A DNA stretch of 64,000 nucleotides from Consotaella aegiceratis (GCF_036541425.1 NZ_JAZHFT010000003.1:1-64000); one strand, 5' to 3'. Positions 52,960-62,151 are shown, numbered from the stretch's first letter. Made by a program: numbers and translations. The notes: generated by a model not told the origin, from the letters alone.

Positions 52960-53865
52960 TCAGGCCTTCGACTTGGGGTCGAGAGCGTCGCGCATGCCGT
53001 CGCCGATCAGGTTGAACGACAGCACCGTCAGGAAGATCGCCACACCGGGCAGGATCGACAGATAGGGCGCCGAAAACAGATATTGCTGCGCATCGTTCAG
53101 CATCGCGCCCCATTCCGGGGTCGGCGGTTGGGCGCCCAGCCCGAGAAAGCTCAGCACCGCCGCCGCGAGGATGGCGTCGCCGAGGCTCAAGGTCGCGTAG
53201 ACCGCGATCGGACCCAGAATGTTGGGCATGATCTCGCGCAGGATGATGCGGCTGTGGGGGGCGCCGATCGTGTGGGCGGCCTCGATATAGGTCAGCCCGC
53301 GGACCGCGAGGGTCGAGGCGCGCGCCAGCCGGGCGAAGCGCGGGATGCGCACGATGCCGATGGCGATGATCCCGGTCTGCAGCGAAGGCCCCAGGACGCC
53401 GGCGATCAGCACCGCCAGAAGCACGTAGGGCAAGGCCATCATGATATCGGCGGCGCGCATGGTGAGCGCTTCGGCGATGCCGCCGAAATAGCCGGCGACC
53501 ACGCCGAGAGCCGTGCCCACCGTCACTGCGATGATGACCGCCAGAAAGCCCATCCAGAGCGAGATGCGGCTGCCCCAGATGACCCGGCTGAAAACGTCAC
53601 GGCCGAGATGGTCGATGCCGAAGGGATGCGCCCAACTCGGCGGCACCAGCACGCCGTCGGCATAATCATCGGGCGCGTAGGGCGCGATCCACGGCGCGAA
53701 GATCGCGATCAGCAGCAGCGCGAGCAGAAAGGCGGCGCCGAGCGCCGCCAGAGGTCGGCGCTGGACGAACCGGCCGAGACGCCCCGGCAGCAGCGGCCGG
53801 CGTGGCCCGCGCTCGGCCCTGGCGCGCATGCGGGCCCATGTGCGGGCATCGGTGTTCAAGGACAT
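52960..53865 (-). CDS. Peptide-type ABC importer permease (DppC/OppC-like)
   Basis: A 301-residue inner-membrane permease with the N-terminal OppC cytoplasmic extension (FVQRRPLAALGAAFL) and about six helices. The EAA-type loop is TYIEAAHTIGAPHSRIILREI and the GADxxGRDVFSRVIWGSR region appears as FGIDHLGRDVFSRVIWG. It is 12 bases after the DppB-like gene. Last gene of a peptide-transport operon whose first gene is the SBP/ATPase chimera. Confidence 0.93.
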   Translation of the reverse strand: MSLNTDARTWARMRARAERGPRRPLLPGRLGRFVQRRPLAALGAAFLLALLLIAIFAPWIAPYAPDDYADGVLVPPSWAHPFGIDHLGRDVFSRVIWGSRISLWMGFLAVIIAVTVGTALGVVAGYFGGIAEALTMRAADIMMALPYVLLAVLIAGVLGPSLQTGIIAIGIVRIPRFARLARASTLAVRGLTYIEAAHTIGAPHSRIILREIMPNILGPIAVYATLSLGDAILAAAVLSFLGLGAQPPTPEWGAMLNDAQQYLFSAPYLSILPGVAIFLTVLSFNLIGDGMRDALDPKSKA

Positions 53866-53877
53866 CGCCCCGTCTCC

Positions 53878-54894
53878 TCAGTTTCGCACACGCGGGTCGA
53901 TCAGTCCGTAGGAGACGTCGACGATCAGATTCACCAGCACGACGATGATCGCGTAGACGATGACGGCGCCCTGCACGGCGGCGTAGTCGTTGGAATAGAT
54001 CGCGTTCATCATGTAGCTGCCGAGACCCGGCCAGGAGAACAGTTTCTCGGTGACGATCGAACCGCCGAGATAGACGCCGATCTCCAGGCCGATGACGGTG
54101 ATCACCGGGATCATCGCATTGCGCAGCACATGACGTAGCAAAACGCCGCCGAAGCCGAGGCCGCGCGCCAGCCCGGCGCGCACATAATCCTCGTTGATCA
54201 CCTCCAGAACGCTGGCCCGTGTGGTGCGGGCGATCAGGGCGGCCGGCGCCGTCGCCAGGGTCACGGCCGGCAGAACGATATGATGGAGCACGTCGGCGAG
54301 GCCCGACCAATTGCCGGTCAGTATCGCGTCGATGAGGGTGAAGCCGGTGACCGCCTGGATGATGGTGCTGTAGTCGGCCATGCCGCCGGTGGGGAAGAAA
54401 TCGAACTCGACCGCCAGCAGCTCGATCAGGATGATGCCGACCCAGAAAACCGGCATGGAAACGCCCGCCAGGCTGAGCAGCATGCTTCCGCCGTCGATCC
54501 AGCTGCCACGCCAGACCGCCGCGCAGAAGCCGAGGAACAGGCCGGCCGCGGTGCCGATCAGCACGGCCACCAGGGCCAGTTCGGCCGTCGCCTTGAGCTT
54601 GGTCCGGACCGTCGGCAGCACCGGATCCTGCGATTGCAGCGAGCGACCGAGATCGCCGTGCAAGGCGTTGCCGGCCCATCGGAGATACTGGGCCGGCAGG
54701 CTGAGATCGAGGCCGAGTTCGGCCTGCAATTCGTCATACTGATCCTGCGTCACCATCTCGTCGCCGAGCATCTGGGCGACCGGATCGCCGGGCATCGCCC
54801 GCACGAACAGGAAGATCATGATCGACAGGGCGAACAGCACGAACAGGCTGTTCGCAAGCCGGCGCGCGATCATCATGAGCACGGCTGAAGTCAT
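53878..54894 (-). CDS. Peptide-type ABC importer permease (DppB/OppB-like)
   Basis: A 338-residue permease with the family opening MIARRLANSLFVLFALSIMIF, the FVRAMPGDP motif and an EAA loop (VINEDYVRAGLARGLGFGG). Its ATG overlaps the ATPase stop by 4 bases (ATGA). It pairs with the DppC-like protein to form the channel for di- or oligopeptides or similar compounds. Confidence 0.93.
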   Translation of the reverse strand: MTSAVLMMIARRLANSLFVLFALSIMIFLFVRAMPGDPVAQMLGDEMVTQDQYDELQAELGLDLSLPAQYLRWAGNALHGDLGRSLQSQDPVLPTVRTKLKATAELALVAVLIGTAAGLFLGFCAAVWRGSWIDGGSMLLSLAGVSMPVFWVGIILIELLAVEFDFFPTGGMADYSTIIQAVTGFTLIDAILTGNWSGLADVLHHIVLPAVTLATAPAALIARTTRASVLEVINEDYVRAGLARGLGFGGVLLRHVLRNAMIPVITVIGLEIGVYLGGSIVTEKLFSWPGLGSYMMNAIYSNDYAAVQGAVIVYAIIVVLVNLIVDVSYGLIDPRVRN

Positions 54895-55916
54895 CGCACG
54901 GCCTCCGCCCTGGCGGATTCGGCGGCCGGCAGCGGCGTCTCCTCGAACAGATGGCAGCGCACGTCGCGCCCGGCGACGGGGCGCGGAGCCGGCGCGACGT
55001 CTTCGCAGATCGGCCCGATCTTGAAGGCGCAGCGGGTGTGAAACGGGCAGCCGCGCGGACGCGCCGTATTGGACGGAATCTCGCCCTCCAGCTTGCCCTG
55101 TTTCGGGTCGCGGCCGGGCCGCAACTGCGGCGTCGAGGCGAGCAGCGCGCGCGTATAGGGATGCTTCGGCTCGGCGAAAATGTCCTCGGTGCGGCCGTAT
55201 TCGACGATCCGCCCCAGATACATGATCGCCAGGCGCGAGGTCATGAAGCGCATCAGATTGAGGTCGTGGGTGATGAACAGGCAGCCGATGCCGAACTCGC
55301 GCTGCAATTCGCGCACGAAGTTCAGCACCACCGCCTGCACCGAGACGTCGAGCGCCGATGTCGGCTCGTCGAGGATCAGGAAATCCGGCTGCAGCATCAG
55401 CGCCCGGCCGATCGCGATGCGCTGGCGCTGACCGCCGGAGAACTCATGGGGAAAGCGGTCGACATGCTGGGCGCCCAGCCCGACGCGCTCCAGCATCTCG
55501 ACCACCTTGGCGCGCCGTTCGGTCGAGCTCATTCGGGTGTGGATGGCCAAGGGATCGTCGAGGATCGCGCCGACGCGCCGCCGCGGATTGAGCGAGGTGA
55601 ACGGATCCTGGAAGACCATCTGGATGTGCGCAGGCAGATGCGCGCGGGCGATCTCCGAAAGGTCGCGGCCGGCGATGCGGATGGTGCCGGCGCTCGGCGC
55701 CTCCATGTTCATCAAAAGCCTCGCGAGCGAGCTCTTGCCGCAGCCGGACTCGCCCGCCAGCCCGACGATCTCGCCCCGCTCGACGCTCAGCGACACGCCG
55801 TCGACCGCCCGCACCACCTTCGGCTGTCCGCCGAGAAAACCGGGCAGGCCGCCGGACAGCCGGAAGTCGAGCGTCACGTCGTCGACGCTGAGCCTTGTCT
55901 CACTCGCCGCGTTCAA
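54891..55916 (-). CDS. Peptide-type ABC importer ATPase (DppF/OppF-like)
   Basis: A 341-residue ATPase with Walker A GESGCGKSS, signature FSGGQRQRIAIGRAL and Walker B LILDEPTSALD. The C-terminal oligopeptide-transporter domain has a Cys motif (GCPFHTRCAFKIGPIC) that may bind an iron-sulfur cluster. The start is probably TTG 55916, overlapping the upstream stop (TTGA). This is the only complete ATPase of the operon, since the DppD-like one is reduced to a fragment, so the transporter would have to work as a homodimer or be inactive. Confidence 0.9.
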   Translation of the reverse strand: MNAASETRLSVDDVTLDFRLSGGLPGFLGGQPKVVRAVDGVSLSVERGEIVGLAGESGCGKSSLARLLMNMEAPSAGTIRIAGRDLSEIARAHLPAHIQMVFQDPFTSLNPRRRVGAILDDPLAIHTRMSSTERRAKVVEMLERVGLGAQHVDRFPHEFSGGQRQRIAIGRALMLQPDFLILDEPTSALDVSVQAVVLNFVRELQREFGIGCLFITHDLNLMRFMTSRLAIMYLGRIVEYGRTEDIFAEPKHPYTRALLASTPQLRPGRDPKQGKLEGEIPSNTARPRGCPFHTRCAFKIGPICEDVAPAPRPVAGRDVRCHLFEETPLPAAESARAEAVR

Positions 55917-56971
55917 TGGATCTTCTCGTCGACATGGGGGTGAAAGCAGGCGACGCGTCGCCCCGGCAGCGGGCTGGTGTCGGTGGGCCGGACGTTGCAG
56001 ATCTCGGTTCGCCGCTCGCAGCGGTTGGCGAAGCGGCACCCGGGGGGCGGCACGATCAGGTCCGGCAGACTGCCGGGGATCGGTTCGAGATCGACCGCAT
56101 CGGGAGCCGGATAGGCGGCCAGCAGCCTTCGCGTATAGGGATGGGCGGGATTGGCGAAGACCTCCCGCGTCGGCCCCTCTTCCACGACGCGGCCGGCGTA
56201 CATCACCGCCACGCGATCGCAGTTCTCGGCGGCCACGCCGAGATCATGGGTGATCAGCATGACCGCCACTCCGACCTCGCTGTCGGGAACGACGCGGACC
56301 ACCACCTTGTCCAGCTTGGCGGGGCCATCCCAGTAGTCGTCGTTGCGCTCGAGTTCGATGAAGTTGTCCTTCTGCCAGGAGACGAACTTGAACGGACCGG
56401 TGCCGACCGGATGCTCGCGGAACCCCTCGGGGTCCTTCTTCACCGCGGTCGGGCTGACGATATAGCTCATGTAGATCGCCAGATTCGGCAGCATTGCCGG
56501 GGCCGGAGCGCTGAGCTTGATCTCCACCGTCTGCGGATCGACCGCGACGACGTCCGTCATGTCGGGGAATTTCGACGGCCAGCGAACGAAATGCGGCGAA
56601 TAATATTCGCTGGACTTGTCGAACTGGCGCTTGAAGGAGAACACCACTGCATCGGCGTCGAACGGCGTGCCGTCGTGGAATTTCACGTCGTCGCGCAGAT
56701 GGAAGGTCCAGGTCAGGCCGTCCTCGGAAATGTCCCAGGACTTGGCGAGCGCCGGCACGACATCGACGCTCTCGCCGTCGAACTTCACCAGACCGTCGAA
56801 GACCCAATCGCCGATCTTCTGGTCCTCGATGGACTGCGCCTCTCCCGGATCAAGCGACTGCGAGTCGGCGGGACGGGCGATGACCATCGTCTGGGCGCTT
56901 GCCGGCAGGGCTGCCACCAAGACGGAGGACGCGAGCAATCCGGCGGTCGCCAGGGATCGTATGAGTCTCAT
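55913..56971 (-). CDS. Chimeric ORF: peptide-binding protein N-half fused to DppD-like ATPase C-end
   Basis: A 352-residue frame. Residues 1-225 are a family-5 solute-binding protein: signal peptide to about 27 (ASA), then WVFDGLVKFDGE, WTFHLRDDVKFHDGTPFDADAV and HPVGTGPFKF. From about residue 230 the chain becomes the end of an OppD/DppD ATPase: MLITHDLGVAAENCDRVAVMYAGR, HPYTRRLLAAYP and the Cys motif PGCRFANRCERRTEIC. The junction is near 56270-56285. Missing are the C-terminal half of the binding protein and the Walker A, signature and Walker B parts of the ATPase, about 1.5 kb by family lengths. This is best explained by an in-frame deletion, or by an assembly collapse. Neither activity should survive. 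Confidence 0.85.
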   Translation of the reverse strand: MRLIRSLATAGLLASSVLVAALPASAQTMVIARPADSQSLDPGEAQSIEDQKIGDWVFDGLVKFDGESVDVVPALAKSWDISEDGLTWTFHLRDDVKFHDGTPFDADAVVFSFKRQFDKSSEYYSPHFVRWPSKFPDMTDVVAVDPQTVEIKLSAPAPAMLPNLAIYMSYIVSPTAVKKDPEGFREHPVGTGPFKFVSWQKDNFIELERNDDYWDGPAKLDKVVVRVVPDSEVGVAVMLITHDLGVAAENCDRVAVMYAGRVVEEGPTREVFANPAHPYTRRLLAAYPAPDAVDLEPIPGSLPDLIVPPPGCRFANRCERRTEICNVRPTDTSPLPGRRVACFHPHVDEKIH

Positions 56972-57009
56972 GCCAAGATACCTCTCTGCTGGCCGTAATC
57001 TGTCGGGTC

Positions 57010-58754
57010 TCAGGTTCGCTGGATATGCCGGGTGGCGCGGACGAGCGCATCGGCGGTTCGGGTGATCTGTCGCCGCAGTCCGATTGTCTGCATCTTCAGG
57101 GCGTCGGAGTCGGCCGGTGCCAGATCGAGAAGCCCCGCCAGGCCGGGCAGCAGCCGGGTCCCGGTCGCCGGATCCTGGGCGAATTCCGACCCGGCCTGAT
57201 AGAGCACCGGGTTGATGAGGCGCGTGACGGCCATCAGCGTGCGGTCGTAGGACAGAGCCGAAATCGGATTTTTCGCAGCCGCCTCAGCCCCCTCCGCCAA
57301 GGCCTCGGCGCCGTCGCGGAAACCACGCCAAGCCTGCCAAAGCGTCGTCAGGTCGATGCGGCCTGCCGCAGCCGTCTCGTATTCGTTCAGCACGCCCTCG
57401 ATCTCGTTTGCCACCGCGCGCAGATCGAACGGCAGCACGGGGCCGTCGGTGACGGCGTCGATCATGCGGAAATGCACGTCGGTGTCGCGCGCCAGGATGT
57501 CGGGGCCGATCTTGTCGAGCGTCTCATGTTCCGTGTGCCACCACCAGGCGCCGCCGGAGCCGCTGATCGTCGGCGAGCGGTCGGAGTGGCCGTCGCGGGC
57601 AGCATGGAGACGATCTGCAACGAGGTGAGCCCGACGCCCCAGAACGACTGGTCGGAGGACCGGCTCGGCCGGGTGATGTCGCCCGACGGCTCCGGCCGCT
57701 TCCACTGTCGCTCGAAGCGCGCCTGATCTTGCGGCGATAGCGGCTCGACCATCTCCTCCAGCATCCGGGCCGAGAAATCGCCGATTTCGGCCATCTGATT
57801 GCGGGCAAGGCAGAGCGTTGCCTCGCGGGTGCCGACACTGTCGACGTTGAAATAGAGGATCGCCTTGTCGCGCAGGTCCCGCCAATGGGTGTCGGCATAG
57901 ATGCCGGAACCCGAATATCGACCGTGCGTATGGCCGGGCCACCAGGCCAGGCGCAGGCCATAGCGGCGGGGCTCCGACTTTTGCGCCATCAGCCGCGCCA
58001 CCTCGACCAAGAGGGCATTGGCGGTGATGTTGTCGGTGGAGCCGTCGAACCAGGTGCAATAGTGCGACCCCAGGAGCAGGAACTCCGGTTCGCGTCCCGG
58101 GATGTCCAGCACCGGCAGGCGAACTTTCCGCCAGCCCTCGAAATGCTCGGCGACGAGATGGATGCGGCCGCCATCGACCGCGGCTTCGGCCAAGCGTTCT
58201 CCGTCCGGCTTGTTGATCGAGGCGACGGGCAGACGGGGCATCCGTGCCAGTTCCGCCTCGGAGGCCGGCGAGCCCCACACCGGCGAAAGCGTCATCTTGT
58301 GGCGCTGCGGACCGTCGGACATGCAGATGACGGCGGCAGCCCCGTGCTGCAGCGCGAGCTTTACCACGCCATAGGTGGGCAGGCCGCGCACCAGGGCTGC
58401 CTTTCCCTCGACATCGATCGAGGCGTAGTCGGCGGCCTTGCCTGTGCCGGCACCGATCAGTTCGGCCGTCAGGCCTTCGGCGGAGGTCGCTCCGCCGAAG
58501 GCGACGCCGACCGCCTCGACCGGCTCACCATCCGGCCCGCCGAACCGCAATTCGGTGCGGGTGGGATAGCCGACATAGTTGTCGTGTTCCTCGACGATGG
58601 GCTGCAAGCCATAGGACCGCAGGCGATCGCAGATGATCTCGGCGGCCTTGGCCTCTTCGTCCGAGCCCGAGCGCTTCTCGCCGAGGGCGCACAGGGCCGC
58701 GGCCGTCCGCATCAGTTCGTCGGCGTCGGCGCACGGCAGATCGGAATGCTCCAT
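57010..58754 (-). pseudogene. M28-family peptidase, frameshifted
   Basis: From ATG 58754 about 385 residues read as an M28 zinc peptidase: PA-like inserted domain in the first half, GSHYCTWFDGSTDNITANALLV with metal ligands, and TLCLARNQMAEIG. After QIVSMLPA (about 57600) the homology continues in another frame (RDGHSDRSPTISGSGG, WWWHTEHETLDKIGPD) to the stop at 57010. One short indel near 57598-57606 thus splits a gene of about 580 codons. The metal ligand His in the WHTEHETLD segment lies in the second frame, so the truncated product would be inactive. The gene belongs with the peptide transporter, 38 bases upstream of the chimera. Confidence 0.8.
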
Positions 58755-58769
58755 GGCTCGTGTCCTTGC

Positions 58770-59627
58770 CTAGCGGGCGTTGCGGCGATCGGCGAGAACG
58801 TCGCCGAAGAACGTCTTTACGGCATCGAGACAGCGCATGCCGTCATGCGCCATGTTCGGGATGAGATCGAACCGCACCGCAATTCCGACCGCCTCGAAGG
58901 AGGCTTGCAGGGCGCGCAGACGCTCCGGCCGCGTCGCGCCGGCATCGTTGGCGCCCTCCATCCAGTGGCGGCCGCCGGGCTTGTGGGTGATTTCCCAGGT
59001 TTCGGTGTCGGCCGCCCCGACCACCATCTGCACCGGCACCGCGGCCATGGCGCTCGGCCGGAACTCCACGCCGAACCGGCTCTCCAGATCGCCGACGCCG
59101 GTCCACCAGCTACGGTCCGCGTCGAGCCGCGTCACCGATCCCGGCGCGCCGATCGAAGCCGCCCAAAGCCGATCCGGGTGCAGGATGAGGAAGCGGTGGC
59201 AGAAGTGCCCGCCGCCGGAATAGCCGAACAATGCGAAACGATCGAAGGCGCGCTTGTAGCGGTCGCCGATCTCACCGACCATCGCCAGCAGGATCTCGTC
59301 GTAGCGGATGTCGCCCTCGACCATGTATTTGAAGCCGTCGCGATTGCCGTCCCCCAGGACTCCGACCGGGAACAGGGGCGCCAGGACGATGCAGTTGTTC
59401 CAGCGCCCGAACTCGGCGAAGGCATCGCGATAGGCGACGAAGCTGCGTCCGGTGCCGTGCATGACGACGACCATCTCGGTCGTGTCGTCGATCTCGGGCG
59501 GCACATAAAGGCAGTAGGAAAAGCGCGGATCAGCCTCGCAGGCGCGGATCGTCGTCGCTCCGGTGTCGTAGAGACGCTTCCCGCGCACCTGCTTTTCGTC
59601 GAGGGTTTCAGACACCGCCTCACTCAT
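58770..59627 (-). CDS. Alpha/beta-hydrolase (esterase/depolymerase-like)
   Basis: A 285-residue cytoplasmic hydrolase. The oxyanion-hole motif HGTG is at 57-60, the nucleophile elbow GYSGG at 135-139 (Ser137), and a catalytic His is likely in NMAHDG near the C-terminus. It resembles esterase D/PHB-depolymerase-like proteins, but the substrate is unclear. It lies 15 bases upstream of the M28 peptidase on the same strand and is probably the first gene of the peptidase/peptide-transporter operon, divergent from a GntR regulator. Confidence 0.85.
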   Translation of the reverse strand: MSEAVSETLDEKQVRGKRLYDTGATTIRACEADPRFSYCLYVPPEIDDTTEMVVVMHGTGRSFVAYRDAFAEFGRWNNCIVLAPLFPVGVLGDGNRDGFKYMVEGDIRYDEILLAMVGEIGDRYKRAFDRFALFGYSGGGHFCHRFLILHPDRLWAASIGAPGSVTRLDADRSWWTGVGDLESRFGVEFRPSAMAAVPVQMVVGAADTETWEITHKPGGRHWMEGANDAGATRPERLRALQASFEAVGIAVRFDLIPNMAHDGMRCLDAVKTFFGDVLADRRNAR

Positions 59628-59649
59628 GTCGCACCAAATGTTTTCTATT

Positions 59650-59659
59650 TTGGCGCCAA
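59650..59659. promoter_or_regulatory. Short palindrome in the hydrolase/gntR divergent promoter
   Basis: TTGGCGCCAA is a perfect 10-bp palindrome in the AT-richer gap between the divergent genes, 23 bases before the hydrolase start. It could be the operator of the adjacent GntR regulator. Short palindromes arise easily by chance. Confidence 0.3.
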
Positions 59660-59786
59660 TCTATGCATCCTTTTTGTGATCCGGCAATAGGCAAACTTTT
59701 TGGGTGATGATTTTCCGCTCAGGAGTTGGCGCAGCGCATGGGGCGCTGTATCTAGGACCGACGACCTCGGAGCGCTGGGAGAAGCG

Positions 59787-60410
59787 ATGACTGTCGACAT
59801 GCCGGGTGTGGCAACGTCCGACGAAGTGACACAGGCGATTGCACTCGATATCCAGACCGGTCAGCTGCCGCCCGGCACCTGGCTGAAGCAGGTCGATCTA
59901 CAGGAGCGGTACGGGTGTAGCCGGCTGGAGGTGCGGCGCGCCCTCGACAATCTGGTGATCAAGCGGTTCGTGCAGCGCGAGCCGCATCGCGGCTATTACG
60001 TGTTCCGGCTGGAAGAGCCGCGCGTCACCGAAAACCGGGAGATCCGGCTGATCCTGGAAAGCGCGGCCGCCGAAGGCGTCACCGCGCGGGCCGGGACCGA
60101 GGACATTGAACGCCTGGAGGCCGCGGCCGCGGCGTTCGCAGACGCGGTCAAACACGGGACGGTGCTGACCCAGTTCGAGGCCAACATGGCCTTTCACGGC
60201 GCCATGTATGCCTTATGCGGCAATGCCGAACTCGCCAATCTGATCGCCGAATATCGCAGCCGTGGACCCGCCGCGCCGCTGACGCAGTGGAAATCCTTCG
60301 CCCGGCTGCAAAAGTCGTCCGACGAGCATTTCGAAATGATCGAAGCGGTTCGTCGTCGTGACGTGGCGGGGCTGAAGGATTGCATCGAAAAGCACCTCCG
60401 GCAGACCTGA
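59787..60410 (+). CDS. GntR-family (FCD-type) transcriptional regulator
   Basis: A 207-residue regulator: winged helix about 10-75 (LPPGTWLKQVDLQERYGCSRLEVRRALDNL), then an all-helical FCD effector domain with putative metal-binding His residues (ANMAFHGAMYALCGN, SSDEHFEMIEAV, IEKHL). ATG 59787 is preceded by GGGAGAAG; longer in-frame starts are less likely. FCD members usually sense small carboxylates. Divergent from the hydrolase-peptidase-transporter operon, which it probably controls. Confidence 0.92.
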   Translation: MTVDMPGVATSDEVTQAIALDIQTGQLPPGTWLKQVDLQERYGCSRLEVRRALDNLVIKRFVQREPHRGYYVFRLEEPRVTENREIRLILESAAAEGVTARAGTEDIERLEAAAAAFADAVKHGTVLTQFEANMAFHGAMYALCGNAELANLIAEYRSRGPAAPLTQWKSFARLQKSSDEHFEMIEAVRRRDVAGLKDCIEKHLRQT

Positions 60411-60611
60411 GCCGGTCGGAGATCATCGGCAAGCCACGGTCGACGGCTATGGAAGCGAGCCGAGCGGGGGCGCTCGGCAGCAGTGCCGGCGACGATGCCC
60501 GCGCCTTCGACCGCGCCTCAAGGCGGCAGCGCAGGGGTCAGCGGTCGCCGGCAACTTACGGCGACCCCGCACGCCACGAGCGGCTGTCGACCAATCGGGC
60601 GAGATCGGATC

Positions 60612-61257
60612 TCAGTTCGGTTCGAGCCGGCTGATCTCCAGCCCGGTCCCGACCGGCAGCAGCACGCTGGTCATGCCCGGCTTGGCGCGCACGGCTTCGC
60701 TATAGCGCCTCAGATTCTCGCCACCCGGCCGCAGCATGTTGTCGGCCGCGACGATCGCGCCGGACTTGAGCTTCGGATAGAATGCATGGAGGCAAGGGAC
60801 ATAAAGGTCCTTCCAGAGATCGAGCAGCACGAAGTCGACCCCGTCCTCCATCTCGGCGATCATCTGGACGGCATCGCCCACCTTGAACTCGACCCAGTCG
60901 GCAAGGCCCGCCTTGACCGCCATGTCGTGTGCGAACGCCGACTTGTAGTCGTGCTGCTCCATCGTGATCAGGCGCCCGCCGGTGGCCCTTGCCGCCTCGG
61001 CCAGCCAGATCCCGGAATAGCCGTAGGACGTGCCGATCTCCAGGATCGTCGGATGCTCGAGGCTCTTGACGATCAAGGCGATCATTTGGGCCGCATCGGG
61101 CGCGATGGCGCGATGGCGCGATGGCGCGCAGGCGGCGATCCGGCTCGCCCTCCGGAACGGCCGATGGACGGCCGACACGCTAGGCTCGCTCCTGGCGGAT
61201 GAGATCGCCATAGGCGTCGAATACGGCGGCAACCTTGTCGTCCATCAGCGGTGTCAT
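60612..61257 (-). CDS. SAM-dependent O-methyltransferase, N-terminus disrupted
   Basis: A class I methyltransferase of the COG4122 (caffeoyl-CoA-OMT-like) type. The core is intact: PTILEIGTSYGYSGIWLAEAA (SAM motif I), DFVLLDLWKDLYVPC and AADNMLRPGG. The natural start appears to be ATG 61257 (MTPLMDDKVAAVFDAYGDLI), overlapping the PadR stop (ATGA), but that frame hits TAG at 61180 and the core lies in a different frame, open from 61232. The 97 bases between fit the family's linker length, so one or two indels explain the break. An 8-bp tandem repeat (61099-61122) lies in this linker. Confidence 0.75.
61099..61122. repeat. 8-bp tandem repeat (three copies)
   Basis: GGCGCGAT is repeated three times, followed by a partial GGCGCG, within the N-terminal linker of the methyltransferase gene. 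As the unit is not a multiple of three, each gain or loss of a copy changes the reading frame. Confidence 0.9.
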
Positions 61258-62123
61258 GCGGGGCGCCAATCGATCTGCATCTCCTCGCGGAATGCGAAGC
61301 GGACGAGATGGCGCTCGACGACGTCCTGGAGCTGTGCCAACTGCGTTTCGTCGGGCGCCGCGAGCTTCATGGTCAGCACGTCGTTCCCGGCCTCCAGCCG
61401 ACACTCGCCGATCGAAAAGGCGATCTGGCCCTGGCTCGGATCGAAAGTGACGGGCCGCTTGTTCTGGAAGTGCTTGCACAGCTGCTGCAGGTATTTCGAG
61501 GCGCTCGGCGTCGCCACCTCGGCAACGCTCTTGGCGGGAAGATCGCTCGGGGGTTGATCGTTCATGGGGACAATCTCCAGGGTCTGGGCCGCCGCGTCGA
61601 TCGCTGCGGCAATGGTTTCGGCTGCGGCTTCGTCGATCGGCCCATGTTCGAGCCGACGGTGCAGCGCGCGCTTCAGGTTCTTCATCGAGCGAATGAGCCG
61701 AAAAGGGGCTTCGTGGGTCTCCGTCGTTTGGCGGCGGGACATCAGGTATTCCACGGCCGCGCGGTTGGCGGAGAGAAAGGCCTCGCCTTCTGCGGTGATG
61801 CGATAGGTCTTGCGGCCGGCTTCCCGGGTGTCGATTGCGGCGTAACCGACGTCGTCTAGCCATGCCAGCGTCGGGTAGATGACGCCGGGGCTCGGCGTGT
61901 AACGGCCGCCGGAATGATCGGCGATCGCCTTGATGAGCTCGTAGCCGTGACGGGGCCGCTCGGCGATCATCGCCAGAATGACCAGTCGAAGGTCACCGTA
62001 GTCGAACAACCGGGAACCGGACCGACCGCTCCGGCCAAATCGACGATGTCCGTGGCCACGATGATCGCGGTCGTCGGGAAGGGAAGAGTCAGGCTCCGGC
62101 CTATCCGAATGTCGGTGTCTCAT
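61254..62123 (-). CDS. PadR-type metal-responsive repressor fused to DUF2218 (YqjI-like)
   Basis: A 289-residue fusion. The first 35 residues are rich in His, Arg and Asp (MRHRHSD, DHRGHGHRRFG), like the metal-binding tail of E. coli YqjI. The PadR winged helix follows (LFDYGDLRLVILAMIAE, HGYELIKAI, YTPSPGVIYPTL), then a helical arm, and from about 190 a DUF2218 domain (SKYLQQLCKHFQNKRPVTFD, FSIGECRLEAG). YqjI is a Ni/Fe-responsive repressor beside the siderophore reductase YqjH, and DUF2218 genes are often near siderophore functions; here both sit in one chain. The downstream methyltransferase overlaps it by 4 bases. Confidence 0.88.
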   Translation of the reverse strand: MRHRHSDRPEPDSSLPDDRDHRGHGHRRFGRSGRSGSRLFDYGDLRLVILAMIAERPRHGYELIKAIADHSGGRYTPSPGVIYPTLAWLDDVGYAAIDTREAGRKTYRITAEGEAFLSANRAAVEYLMSRRQTTETHEAPFRLIRSMKNLKRALHRRLEHGPIDEAAAETIAAAIDAAAQTLEIVPMNDQPPSDLPAKSVAEVATPSASKYLQQLCKHFQNKRPVTFDPSQGQIAFSIGECRLEAGNDVLTMKLAAPDETQLAQLQDVVERHLVRFAFREEMQIDWRPA

Positions 62124-62139
62124 GGCCGGAATCTTAATT

Positions 62140-62151
62140 CCGATATATCGG
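62140..62151. promoter_or_regulatory. Palindrome in the padR promoter
   Basis: CCGATATATCGG is a perfect 12-bp palindrome in an AT-rich stretch 17 bases upstream of the PadR start. Position and symmetry fit an autoregulatory operator for the dimeric repressor. Confidence 0.55.
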
